Shown piece after piece: positions 41,825 through 49,997 of a stretch of 64,000 nucleotides of DNA. The notes below the pieces were generated by a model that saw only the letters and a list, made by a program, of their open reading frames with translations, was not told where the DNA came from and searched no databases. Position 1 is the first letter of the stretch; each line of letters begins with the position of its first letter. The position numbers were made by a program, and so were the translations under genes. This DNA comes from Paenibacillus kobensis NBRC 15729 (GTDB taxonomy: Bacteria > Bacillota > Bacilli > Paenibacillales > Paenibacillaceae), in contig NZ_BILZ01000015.1 in assembly GCF_004000825.1 (NCBI RefSeq), positions 38,610 through 102,609 of the forward strand. The letters run 5' to 3'.

Positions 41825-43138
41825 ATGAATCGTCATCGCGCGACAGCCGGAGTCTTATCGGTGCTTTCGATGGGACTTGGCCAGCTATACAACCGACAGA
41901 TTGGCAAGGGCCTTGTTCTGCTTGGACTACAGGTGATCAGTTTAATTTATTTGGCTCCGAAGGTGGGCCATGCCTTGTGGGGGTTGATAACGCTTGGCGA
42001 TCAAGCGCAACAGCGGGTTAAAGTCGGCAAGATAACGAAGGTTATACAAGGTGATCATTCGATTTATTTGATGATTGACGGTCTTATTATTGTGTTATTG
42101 CTGCTTGTTGTAATCGGGATTTATGTTGCGAACATTTATGATGCGCAGCGAATCGGCAAAGCGAGAGACGAAGGAGCGAAACCGAACAATTTCGTTCAAT
42201 CGTACCGTTTCGTCACCGATTACTATTTTCCTCATATTATGCTTGCCATTCCGGCAATTGGCGTATTGTTCCTTACGATATTGCCTATTTTGTTCACGAT
42301 CATGCTGGCGTTTACGAATTATTCGTCGCCTGGACATATACCGCCGGCCAAGCTCGTTGATTGGGTTGGGTTTCAGACGTTTGCCGACCTTATTCAATTA
42401 AAATCTTGGAGCGGCACCTTTCTCGGTATTTTGAAATGGACGGTCATTTGGGCCGTCGTTGCGACGGGAACGACTTATTTTGGCGGGCTGCTCGTAGCGC
42501 TTCTTATTGAACAGCAGGGAGTCCGTTTCAAAAAGATGTGGCGCACGATCTTTATTCTGCCGTATGCGATTCCGCAGCTTATCTCTTTGCTTGTTATGCG
42601 CAACCTGTTCAATGGACAGTTCGGGCCGATCAATCAATATTTCAAATCGTTCGGACTGGACGGACTGCCGTGGCTGACCGACCCATTCTGGGCGAAAGTG
42701 ACCGTAATTGTCGTTAATATGTGGGTTGGCATACCGGTATCGATGGTCCTTATTCTTGGGGTACTGACTTCGATTCCGCGTGATATGTATGAGGCTGCGG
42801 AAGTGGACGGAGCGAGTGCCTTCCAGAAATTCCGTATCATTACACTGCCGTTCGTGCTGTTCTCGACGGCGCCGATACTGATCGCGCAATTCGCCGGCAA
42901 CTTCAATAACTTCAATCTTATCTTCCTGCTGACTGGCGGCGCGCCGGTTAATGGCGATTATCAATATGCTGGCCATACCGATCTGCTCGTCACATGGCTG
43001 TATAACTTAACGCTCAACTTCAGCCAATTCAATATGGCTTCGGCGATCGGCATCATTATATTCATCATCGTAGCAGCATTCTCGATCTGGAATTACCGCC
43101 GCTCGCGGTCGTTTAAAGAGGAGGACATGATTCAATGA
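41825..43138 (+). CDS. malF: Sugar ABC transporter permease, MalF type
   Basis: Membrane subunit with eight hydrophobic segments. The first ~120 residues (GVLSVLSMGLGQLYNRQIGKG... and a further helix around 80-100) are the extension typical of Firmicute MalF/MdxF. The core starts near 135 and carries the ATPase-coupling EAA loop EAAEVDGASAFQKFRIITLPF. 437 residues. GGAGGGAG precedes the ATG. The gene end overlaps malG by four bases (ATGA), so the two subunits are translationally coupled. Confidence 0.92.
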   Translation: MNRHRATAGVLSVLSMGLGQLYNRQIGKGLVLLGLQVISLIYLAPKVGHALWGLITLGDQAQQRVKVGKITKVIQGDHSIYLMIDGLIIVLLLLVVIGIYVANIYDAQRIGKARDEGAKPNNFVQSYRFVTDYYFPHIMLAIPAIGVLFLTILPILFTIMLAFTNYSSPGHIPPAKLVDWVGFQTFADLIQLKSWSGTFLGILKWTVIWAVVATGTTYFGGLLVALLIEQQGVRFKKMWRTIFILPYAIPQLISLLVMRNLFNGQFGPINQYFKSFGLDGLPWLTDPFWAKVTVIVVNMWVGIPVSMVLILGVLTSIPRDMYEAAEVDGASAFQKFRIITLPFVLFSTAPILIAQFAGNFNNFNLIFLLTGGAPVNGDYQYAGHTDLLVTWLYNLTLNFSQFNMASAIGIIIFIIVAAFSIWNYRRSRSFKEEDMIQ

Positions 43139-43971
43139 ACAAGCGCTCCGGCTTTGTACGGCTGACGTTCACTTACATCGCATTGGCCGCAATTGCGGTA
43201 TGCTCTTTGTATCCGGCACTATGGGTCTTGCTGTCATCGTTACGTCCGGGACCGTCGCTGTACAGCAAACGGTTCTGGCCATCATCGTTTACACTCGATC
43301 ATTACCGTGAGCTGTTCACGAACAAAACGTTTCTATACGGCACATGGTATGTAAATACGTTGAAAATCGCAACCCTTTCGATGATCTTCTCCACGATACT
43401 CATTACGCTCAGCATGTACGCACTGTCCCGGTTCCGGTTCCGCGGACGCAAGACAACGCTGACGGTTATGCTCGTACTTGGCATGTTCCCGAGCTTTATG
43501 AGTCTGATTGCGATCTACGTTATTCTGCTGCAGCTTAATTTACTCGATACGCATGCAGCGATTATTCTTGTCTATTCGGCGGGTTCGGTGCTTAGCGGCT
43601 TTATCGTGAAAGGTTTCTATGATACGATTCCGCGCAGTCTCGATGAAGCAGCGCGTATAGACGGGGCTTCCCATCTACAGGTGTTCGCCCGGATCATGCT
43701 GCCGCTGTCCCGCCCGGTATTAACTTACGTCGCGTTGACATCATTCACTGGCGCGTGGGTCGATTTTATATTCGCGCGGCTCGTGCTTCGGACGAAGGAG
43801 AAATGGACGCTAGCCGTCGGCATGTGGGATCTCGTCAATTCGTTCCAGAACAGCAACTTTACGTTGTTCGCGGCGGGGGCTGTTTTGATCGCAATTCCGA
43901 TTACGCTGTTGTTTGTTTTCCTGCAAAATTTCCTCGTGCAAGGTTTGACTTCCGGCGCTTCGAAGGGGTAG
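43135..43971 (+). CDS. malG: Sugar ABC transporter permease, MalG type
   Basis: Partner permease with six membrane helices. EAA loop is EAARIDGASHLQVFARIMLPLSRP, and the C-terminus FLQNFLVQGLTSGASKG is the standard MalG ending that contacts the ATPase. 278 residues is the normal length. It starts within the malF stop codon. A perfect 16-bp terminator stem follows 210 bases downstream, after an inverted-repeat element. Confidence 0.93.
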   Translation: MNKRSGFVRLTFTYIALAAIAVCSLYPALWVLLSSLRPGPSLYSKRFWPSSFTLDHYRELFTNKTFLYGTWYVNTLKIATLSMIFSTILITLSMYALSRFRFRGRKTTLTVMLVLGMFPSFMSLIAIYVILLQLNLLDTHAAIILVYSAGSVLSGFIVKGFYDTIPRSLDEAARIDGASHLQVFARIMLPLSRPVLTYVALTSFTGAWVDFIFARLVLRTKEKWTLAVGMWDLVNSFQNSNFTLFAAGAVLIAIPITLLFVFLQNFLVQGLTSGASKG

Positions 43972-43991
43972 GGAGCCAGCACGAACCACTT

Positions 43992-44030
43992 CGCAAGCGA
44001 ATGTTCGGTCACTCCGCAAGCGAATGTTCT
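43992..44030 (+). repeat. Short direct duplication next to the first repeat element
   Basis: CGCAAGCGAATGTTC occurs at 43992-44006 and again at 44015-44029, 23 bases apart. The second copy is the outer arm of the following element. Confidence 0.7.
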
Positions 44031-44136
44031 TACGATCGCTGTTGTCGCCGGATTGCTCTGAATTAGTGAGACCGCAACAAGGGGGCAATCCGGCGACAAA
44101 GGCGACCACTTCGTTTCTTCAGAATCATTCGCTTGC
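44016..44136 (-). repeat. Structured ~120-bp repeat element, copy 1
   Basis: Outer arms GCAAGCGAATG (44016-44026) and CATTCGCTTGC (44126-44136) are perfect inverted repeats. Inner arms TTGTCGCCGGATTG (44042-44055) and CAATCCGGCGACAA (44086-44099) form a 14-bp stem. The whole element is homologous to a second copy at 44451-44567 in the opposite orientation. No reading frame with a start site is apparent. Confidence 0.8.
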
Positions 44137-44181
44137 TTCGTTCCATGCTTTGCAATAAGCACTCCAATACTCAAAAGTGAA

Positions 44182-44220
44182 AAAAGGGAAGAGCTGATAT
44201 GAATTCAGCTCTTCCCTTTT
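44182..44220. terminator. Terminator of the mal operon
   Basis: AAAAGGGAAGAGCTGA (44182-44197) and TCAGCTCTTCCCTTTT (44205-44220): 16 perfect pairs, loop of seven. Confidence 0.85.
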
Positions 44221-44348
44221 GCTGTTTATATCGCTGCTGGCTTGTATTAATGAGCTTGCATGTAATGGAGTACTTTCATTTAAGCTGCAAAGCACTCGAG
44301 CCTATGATCGAAGACTGTCCGCTGTTCGAAAAAAATGCACATGCGAAA

Positions 44349-44403
44349 GCAACTGTTCAGCTAGCGATTGAAGATATGCTTCAATCGCTAACAGGACAGT
44401 TGC
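44349..44403. repeat. 55-nt near-perfect palindromic hairpin
   Basis: Outer arms GCAACTGT (44349-44356) / ACAGTTGC (44396-44403), inner arms TAGCGATTGAAG (44362-44373) / CTTCAATCGCTA (44379-44390) around a five-base loop. Because of the symmetry both strands give similar short frames, which are unlikely to be genes. Confidence 0.75.
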
Positions 44404-44450
44404 ATTAGGTTGTTTTGACGGTATGATCCGTACCACACTAAACGGAGTAA

Positions 44451-44567
44451 GCAAATGATTCTGAAGAAGCGTCAGCGGTCGCCTTTGTCTTCGGATTGTC
44501 ACCGCTTAGTGGTATTACAAATTCAAAACAATCCGAAGACAACAGCGATCGTAAGAACATTCGCTTT
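44451..44567 (+). repeat. Structured ~120-bp repeat element, copy 2 (inverted)
   Basis: Homologous to the reverse complement of copy 1. A stretch of 28 identical bases runs from the inner stem to the outer arm (about 44539-44566). Inner arms TTGTCTTCGGATTG (44485-44498) and CAATCCGAAGACAA (44529-44542). Two stem positions differ from copy 1 and both are compensated on the other arm. The left outer arm is shortened to GCAAATGATTCTG. Confidence 0.8.
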
Positions 44568-44592
44568 CCCAGTGGTTCTGTGGTAATGAGAT

Positions 44593-46350
44593 TTATTTCG
44601 ACTGCAACTGAAGAACAGCAAAGCCAAGCGGTTCAAGCGTTAGCTCCGCAGCAGCATTGCCTGTCTTAAGGCTCGCGCCGGAGGTCATCCGGTACGTCCA
44701 AGCTGATGCAGGGGAGTCAGGCAACGAGTACACGGCCCGTTCCTCCGATACGTTCATAACAATGAGCAATCGTTCATTTGCAAGCACACGCTCATAGGCG
44801 AGCAAGCTGCTGCCTGCTTCGGCGCTGGCAAATGAGAGGCCGGTGCCGCGCAGAGCAGGAGATGATTTGCGCAGAGCAATAAGTTCGCGGTAGAAAGCGA
44901 ACAGATCGCGGTTTTGCTGCTCCTCGTCCCATACCATACATTTGCGGCATCCTGGATCGCCGTCGCCGTCCATCCCGAATTCGTCGCCGTAATATATGCA
45001 CGGTACGCCTGGGAAAGTGAGCAGGAACAACGAGGCAAGCTTCGTCTTCTGCTCGCTGCCGCCGCATATCGTCAGCAGACGAGGCGTATCGTGGCTGCCG
45101 AGCAGATTGAACGCAGATTCGGTCGCTTGAAGCGGATACTCGGCAAGCTGCCGGCCGATGGCGTCGGCGAACTGCTTGGCATCGCGCTTGCCATATGCGA
45201 CAAAGTCGAGAATGGCGTTCGTAAGCGGGTAGTTCATGACGGCGTCGAACTGGTCGCCTTGCAGCCACATCAAGGAGTCGTGCCAGATTTCGCCCAAAAT
45301 GTACGCGTCCGGATTGACGGATTTGACCGTCTGTCTGAACTCCCGCCAGAAGTGATGATCGACTTCATTGGCAACGTCAAGCCGCCAGCCGTCGACTCCG
45401 ATTTCTTCGATCCAATATTTTGCGACGCCGAGCAGATACTGTTTCACTTCGGTATTCTCGGTATTTAGCTTCGGCATATTCCGCTCGAAAGCGAACGTTT
45501 CATAAGAAGGTATGCCGTTCTTAACGGCAATGGGCCATTCCCGCACATGGAACCAGTCAGCATACCGTGATGAAGCCCCATTGTTCACCACATCGACGAA
45601 CGGTGCGAATGTCCGTCCGGAATGATTGAAGACAGCATCGAGCAGCACACGGATACCGCGTGCATGACACTCGTCCACAAGCTGTTTGAGCAGTTCATTC
45701 GTGCCGAATTGCGGATCGACCTTCATATAATCGGATGTATCGTATTTATGGTTCGTCGGTGCGGCGAACAGCGGATTAAAATAGATAGCTGTAATGCCGA
45801 GCTCGCTCAGATGATCGAGATGGTCAATCACACCCTGAAGGTCGCCGCCGAAAAAATTGCCCGGAGTCGGTACGCCGCCCCAAGGCTCCACGCCGGGCGG
45901 ATTAATAGACGGATCGCCATTGGCGAACCGTTCCGGGAACAGCTGGTAGAAGACGGCGTCTTTCACCCATGCCGGTGGATTGAACAGGTCTGCGGGGTTC
46001 ATATAGGGATAGTCGAAGAACGTAAGTGAATCTTCCGGAAGTTCGGATTGGAACGTCTGCTCGGTCAGAATCATCGTCTCGCCATGGCTGTCCGTTAATT
46101 TGAACGCATACCGCAGCCGTCGGAAGGGCGGTTTGACGGACGCCTCCCAATAGTCGAACAGCTCATCCGAAGCGAAAATGCTCATCTCAGCTGTGTTCAT
46201 CGTTTGCGACCAAGCATATTTGTCTCCGTAAATCGTCTCAACCGATGTAACGTCGCCGCGCTTCGTGCGGATTCGCAGATAGATGGTTTCCGCATCGTAT
46301 GCGAATGCCCAATTCAATTTCGGTCTGTGGTAAATTGCTTCTTGCAACAT
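44593..46350 (-). CDS. Neopullulanase/cyclomaltodextrinase-type alpha-glycosidase (GH13_20)
   Basis: Cytosolic enzyme hydrolysing maltodextrins, cyclodextrins or pullulan fragments. An N-terminal beta domain (CBM34-like, residues ~1-120), which in this subfamily mediates dimers, is followed by the GH13 barrel. Nucleophile D325 is in GWRLDVANEVDHHFWREFR, acid E354 in YILGEIWHD, and D421 in LGSHDTPR. A metal-site-like GDGDPGCRKCMVWD stretch and a C-terminal beta domain follow. 585 residues, no signal peptide. GGAG lies before the ATG. It converges on the mal operon and completes the maltodextrin island. Confidence 0.92.
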   Translation of the reverse strand: MLQEAIYHRPKLNWAFAYDAETIYLRIRTKRGDVTSVETIYGDKYAWSQTMNTAEMSIFASDELFDYWEASVKPPFRRLRYAFKLTDSHGETMILTEQTFQSELPEDSLTFFDYPYMNPADLFNPPAWVKDAVFYQLFPERFANGDPSINPPGVEPWGGVPTPGNFFGGDLQGVIDHLDHLSELGITAIYFNPLFAAPTNHKYDTSDYMKVDPQFGTNELLKQLVDECHARGIRVLLDAVFNHSGRTFAPFVDVVNNGASSRYADWFHVREWPIAVKNGIPSYETFAFERNMPKLNTENTEVKQYLLGVAKYWIEEIGVDGWRLDVANEVDHHFWREFRQTVKSVNPDAYILGEIWHDSLMWLQGDQFDAVMNYPLTNAILDFVAYGKRDAKQFADAIGRQLAEYPLQATESAFNLLGSHDTPRLLTICGGSEQKTKLASLFLLTFPGVPCIYYGDEFGMDGDGDPGCRKCMVWDEEQQNRDLFAFYRELIALRKSSPALRGTGLSFASAEAGSSLLAYERVLANERLLIVMNVSEERAVYSLPDSPASAWTYRMTSGASLKTGNAAAELTLEPLGFAVLQLQSK

Positions 46351-46410
46351 GCGGGCCAGCTCCTTTAATCATTAGAATAGAATGATTTCGGTTGTTACCG
46401 ATACAACAAA

Positions 46411-46459
46411 AAAGGTACAACCGTCGAAATCGTCGTAAGACGTCCGAGGTTGTACCTTT
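46411..46459 (-). terminator. Terminator of the Ca2+/H+ antiporter gene
   Basis: AAAGGTACAACC (46411-46422) and GGTTGTACCTTT (46448-46459) are perfectly complementary. On the minus strand the stem is followed by TTTTGTTGT. Confidence 0.75.
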
Positions 46460-46576
46460 GTCAGGTTCACAGGTAACATTGCCTTTAAATTGTCGGAAGG
46501 GACAAGAAAACCCTTCTTCTGGCATTATTATATCGTATTGCTGCATGAAACGCCATAGTAGAATCGATGGATTGTT

Positions 46577-47650
46577 CTAGACGAGGAAAAATGCAAACCC
46601 TAGAATGACATACAGCATAAGCAGCAGGGCGCCTTCGTACCAGTTCGTCGAACCGTCCTTGGATACCGATTTGGCGATAAAGACGGATACGCCGATCGCA
46701 GTCAGCTCGATTGGAGAGAATACGATATCCATGATCGACGATTTATTGAACAGAACGCTGAGCAGGATCAGCACTGGCGCAACGAACAGGGCGATCTGCA
46801 GACTGCTGCCTATTGCAATTTCAACGGCTGCTCCCATTTTGTTCTTCATAGCGAGCATAACGGCCGCACTGTGCTCTGCCGCATTACCGACGATTGCGAT
46901 AACGAATGCACCTACGAACAGCTCGGACAAGCCGAATTTGTGGGTGAACGTATCGAGCGTATGAACGAGCCACTCGCTAACGAACGCGACCATGGCTGTC
47001 GCAACAAACAGCATGATGATGGAGACGCCTTTGGACCATGTCGGCTCTTCGCCGTGATCAGCGATCATTTCTTCATCAGCCAACATGTCTTTGTGCGTAA
47101 TCATCGAGAAGACAAGCCAGAGCAAGTAACTGACGATCAGTATGCAGGCAACGGCAATGCTGAGCAGCTTATCTTGATCGAGGGAGAAATGTTCGACCTT
47201 GATGAAGACAGCCGGAACGAACAAGGCGACGACGGCAAGGGTCATTAACGTACCGTTATGGTCGGCTAGCTTGGCATTGAAATTTTGTACCTTATATTTT
47301 AGCCCACCCAACAGTACGCTTAGTCCGAGAACGAGCAGCAGGTTGCCGATAATGGAGCCGGTGATGCTCGCCTTGACCATATCGAACAAACCTTCTTTGA
47401 CGAGAAATATCGCAATGATCAGCTCGGCAGCGTTGCCGAACGTGGCATTCAGAAATCCGCCCAGCCGTTGACCTGCGTAATGCGCGACGCTCTCGGTCGC
47501 TTTGCCAAGAAATCCGGCCACGAATATGATGGCAATGGCAGAAATAACGAATTGAGCGGTCATATCCCAATGCGCGTAATGGCCGATTGCGCTTAGGACG
47601 AACATGACGATCAGTCCGGCGAAAAACAGTTTCTGTCTCAAATTAAACAC
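46577..47650 (-). CDS. cax: Ca2+/H+ antiporter (CaCA/Cax family)
   Basis: Exports Ca2+ in exchange for protons. Eleven hydrophobic segments contain the two inverted alpha repeats GNAAELIIAIFLVKEGL (after FLNATF) and VGNAAEHSAAVMLAMKNK, whose acidic residues bind calcium. An acidic loop lies between the halves (DEEMIADHGEEP, about 190-205). 357 residues matches YfkE/ChaA-type bacterial Cax. A terminator follows before the neopullulanase gene. Divergent from the Asp23 gene. Confidence 0.92.
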   Translation of the reverse strand: MFNLRQKLFFAGLIVMFVLSAIGHYAHWDMTAQFVISAIAIIFVAGFLGKATESVAHYAGQRLGGFLNATFGNAAELIIAIFLVKEGLFDMVKASITGSIIGNLLLVLGLSVLLGGLKYKVQNFNAKLADHNGTLMTLAVVALFVPAVFIKVEHFSLDQDKLLSIAVACILIVSYLLWLVFSMITHKDMLADEEMIADHGEEPTWSKGVSIIMLFVATAMVAFVSEWLVHTLDTFTHKFGLSELFVGAFVIAIVGNAAEHSAAVMLAMKNKMGAAVEIAIGSSLQIALFVAPVLILLSVLFNKSSIMDIVFSPIELTAIGVSVFIAKSVSKDGSTNWYEGALLLMLYVILGFAFFLV

Positions 47651-47741
47651 CCCGTTTTACAACATTGTGTGTTAACTGCTCAATACTATACTTGAAAATA
47701 GAATGTATGTAAACTTTTCCATATTCGACGGCATTCGCGGC

Positions 47742-47770
47742 TTGCTTCCGCAAGGGCGTTCCGATACAAT
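47742..47770 (+). promoter_or_regulatory. Promoter of the Asp23 gene
   Basis: TTGCTT (47742-47747) and TACAAT (47765-47770), 17 bases apart. Confidence 0.6.
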
Positions 47771-47802
47771 AAGTACAAATGGTAATTAGAGGAGTGAGCG
47801 AC

Positions 47803-48186
47803 ATGACTGAACAACTTCAAACCGGACTTATTCGGATATCCGACGACGTTGTCGCTACGATTGCAGGTTTGGCGGCATTGGAAACACCCGGCATTGCAGC
47901 AATGTCCGGCGGCATCTCGGAAGGTCTTGCCAAGCGGCTCAGCGGCAAGAACGTGCAGAAGGGTGTAACGGTAGAGGTAGGGCAAGTAGAAGCTGCTATC
48001 GATCTTCGCATCATTGTGAAATACGGCATTCCTATTCATGAAGTATGCCGTTCCCTTCAAATGAACGTACGCGAATCCGTCGAGAATATGACGGGTCTTC
48101 ACGTCGTTGAAGTGAACGTCAAGGTAGAAGGCGTCGCATTCAAAGAAGACGACGTACCGGAAGCCGATCTCAACCGCGTGAAATAA
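47803..48186 (+). CDS. Asp23/Gls24 family protein
   Basis: Alkaline-shock/envelope-stress type protein. Motifs: GLIRISDDVVATIAGLAALETPGIAAMSGG at the start, DLRIIVKYGIPIHEVCRSLQMNVRESVENMTGLHVVEVNVKVEGV at the end, as in YloU/YqhY/Asp23. Family members are cytosolic and often sit at the membrane or near fatty-acid enzymes; the exact role here is open. ATG 47803 has GAGGAGTG upstream and gives 127 residues; the frame extends eight codons further without a site. Followed by a 17-bp perfect terminator stem. Confidence 0.9.
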   Translation: MTEQLQTGLIRISDDVVATIAGLAALETPGIAAMSGGISEGLAKRLSGKNVQKGVTVEVGQVEAAIDLRIIVKYGIPIHEVCRSLQMNVRESVENMTGLHVVEVNVKVEGVAFKEDDVPEADLNRVK

Positions 48187-48200
48187 TAATGAAAAACCAA

Positions 48201-48247
48201 ACAACGCCCCTTCATCCCGGCTCACGAGCTGGATGAAGGGGCGTTGT
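48201..48247. terminator. 17-bp perfect convergent terminator stem
   Basis: ACAACGCCCCTTCATCC (48201-48217) and GGATGAAGGGGCGTTGT (48231-48247), between the Asp23 gene and ftsW. Confidence 0.85.
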
Positions 48248-48253
48248 CGTTCA

Positions 48254-49420
48254 TTAGCCTTTAACAGGCCGATCGGTTTTGTAGTACTCGCGCGATATGC
48301 TGAGCAGTACACCCATGCACATGAGCATGACGATGATGGAAGAGCCGCCATAGCTGATGAACGGCAGCGTGACACCGGTAATCGGAATGGCGCCGATTAC
48401 GCCTCCGATATTGATGAACGTTTGTATGCCGATCAGTCCGATGATACCTGTGCCTACGATTGTACCGTAAATATCCGGACAACGAAGCGCTACAATCAAT
48501 CCGCGCCATAGGAACAGCAGGAATACGAACAGGAAGACGGCGCTTCCGATAAAACCGAATTCTTCGGCAATGATGGAGAAGATAAAATCGTTATAAGGGA
48601 AAGGCAAGTAGTCAAGCTTCTGAACGCTTTGGCCGAAGCCGGCGCCTGTAAGGCCGCCGTGTCCAAGCGCGCCAAGAGAACGGACTAGATGGAAGCCGCT
48701 TTCCTGCGCATTCTCAAGCGGATGCATGTAAGAAGTGAACCGGTTAACCCGGTACGATGATTTCTCCGGATCGATTAGCGCACTAACGGCCAGGAACAGG
48801 CTCGCTCCAATTGCCGACAATATGCCAGCTGAAGCGAGCTGCTTCATGTTGGCGCCGCCGCCGACCATCATGATGCCGGCTGTGGCTGCGATGATAAGGC
48901 AGCCGCCGAGATCGGGCTGTCTCATAATTAATCCGCATACGACGCCGAGTATAATGAATACCGGAAGCAAGCCTTTCTTGAAATCCCGGAAGGTTTCACC
49001 CTTCTTCGCGATCAGCCGTCCAAGATAAAGAATAAGGCCAAGCTTGGCGAATTCGGTCGGCTGAATGCCGAACCCGCCGATATACAGCCAGCTGCGAGCA
49101 CCATGAACTTCGGTAGCGATGTAGGGCACGACAGCAAGCAGTGCGATCGAGCCGACGGCGTACCATGTGAACAACTTCTTCTGAAACGACATATAAGGCA
49201 TGTTCATCAGGATGAACATGCCAGCCATGCCGATGAAGGCGAACATGATCTGACGCTTGGTGAAGTAGAGAGCGTCGTAGCCGTAGCGCGGATCGGAGAC
49301 CGCCGTGCTTGCGCTGGAGCTGAATACCATGACGAGACCGAAGCCGACGAGCAGCAGGATGAGCACGAGCAGCAAAAAATCAGGCCGTCCTCTGGACACG
49401 GTTCCCGTCTTAGATTTCAT
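48254..49420 (-). CDS. ftsW: FtsW/RodA/SpoVE family peptidoglycan polymerase
   Basis: SEDS-family glycosyltransferase that polymerises lipid II at the septum with a class B PBP. Ten membrane helices. SEDS motifs: GIQPTEFAKLGLILYLGRL, RQPDLGGCLIIA, QESGFHLVRSLGALGHGGLTGAGFGQSVQKLDYLPFPYNDFIFSIIAEEFGFIG and PITGVTLPFISYGGSS near the end. The last two blocks are FtsW/SpoVE-like rather than RodA-like. 388 residues is normal. It follows yugN by 12 bases and is probably co-transcribed with it. Division or sporulation (SpoVE) role cannot be separated from sequence. Confidence 0.93.
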   Translation of the reverse strand: MKSKTGTVSRGRPDFLLLVLILLLVGFGLVMVFSSSASTAVSDPRYGYDALYFTKRQIMFAFIGMAGMFILMNMPYMSFQKKLFTWYAVGSIALLAVVPYIATEVHGARSWLYIGGFGIQPTEFAKLGLILYLGRLIAKKGETFRDFKKGLLPVFIILGVVCGLIMRQPDLGGCLIIAATAGIMMVGGGANMKQLASAGILSAIGASLFLAVSALIDPEKSSYRVNRFTSYMHPLENAQESGFHLVRSLGALGHGGLTGAGFGQSVQKLDYLPFPYNDFIFSIIAEEFGFIGSAVFLFVFLLFLWRGLIVALRCPDIYGTIVGTGIIGLIGIQTFINIGGVIGAIPITGVTLPFISYGGSSIIVMLMCMGVLLSISREYYKTDRPVKG

Positions 49421-49432
49421 AGGGCAGCCCTT

Positions 49433-49777
49433 CTATGCAAGCAGTTTACGAAGCTGTTCTAGACGTTGGTTCGCGATATTTAAAATTTGTTGCGGAACCT
49501 GCGATTCATAATCAAGTCCGTGCGGGAACGTTGCGCGGCCGAGGTAAACGGCTTCGATCGAGAGCACGGCATTCGGATTCTCGAGCTTGCCTTCGACAGC
49601 ACGCGTATTGAAACGTACGAAATAGGTTTCACGGCTTGCGTTGTCTTCCAGCTTCAAGTCGTATGTAGCGCGCGTATATTCCCATTGCCATCTAACGAAG
49701 CCAAGCTTTTCTGCGGACTCGTCCAAATGCCCCAAATCACTAGTCATGCCGTTCAAACCCGTATTCTCGATAATCAT
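49433..49777 (-). CDS. yugN: YugN-like protein
   Basis: 114-residue soluble protein of the YugN-like family: GFVRWQWEYTRATYDLKLED in the middle, FVRFNTRAVEGKLE and a VYLGRATFPHGLDYES block. No function is known for the family. AGGAGGT precedes the ATG. Co-oriented with ftsW and 12 bases upstream of it. Confidence 0.88.
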   Translation of the reverse strand: MIIENTGLNGMTSDLGHLDESAEKLGFVRWQWEYTRATYDLKLEDNASRETYFVRFNTRAVEGKLENPNAVLSIEAVYLGRATFPHGLDYESQVPQQILNIANQRLEQLRKLLA

Positions 49778-49997
49778 TTGCAGTTGACCTCCTAAAGTTC
49801 ACGAAGAAAAATTGTCATAGTCATTGGCCAGAGGCTTGTGACGTTTGTTTCTATTCTTTACCCATGATAGTATGTTTCCCCTTTGCGCGCAAGCCTTGCA
49901 GCCCATTATCCGATTGCCGCGGCACTACCTTGGCGAGGCCTATTCTGGTACAATTAGAAATTAAGTGAATCCACGAAAGGACAGGAGGAAAACGGAT

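Noticed and set aside
44199..44502. Two 66-69 aa frames on opposite strands
   Set aside because: They share wording only because they cross a 55-nt palindrome; one starts inside a terminator hairpin. No ribosome binding site.
43992..44567. CRISPR array
   Set aside because: The repeats are inverted, only two copies, with internal stems and no regular spacers.
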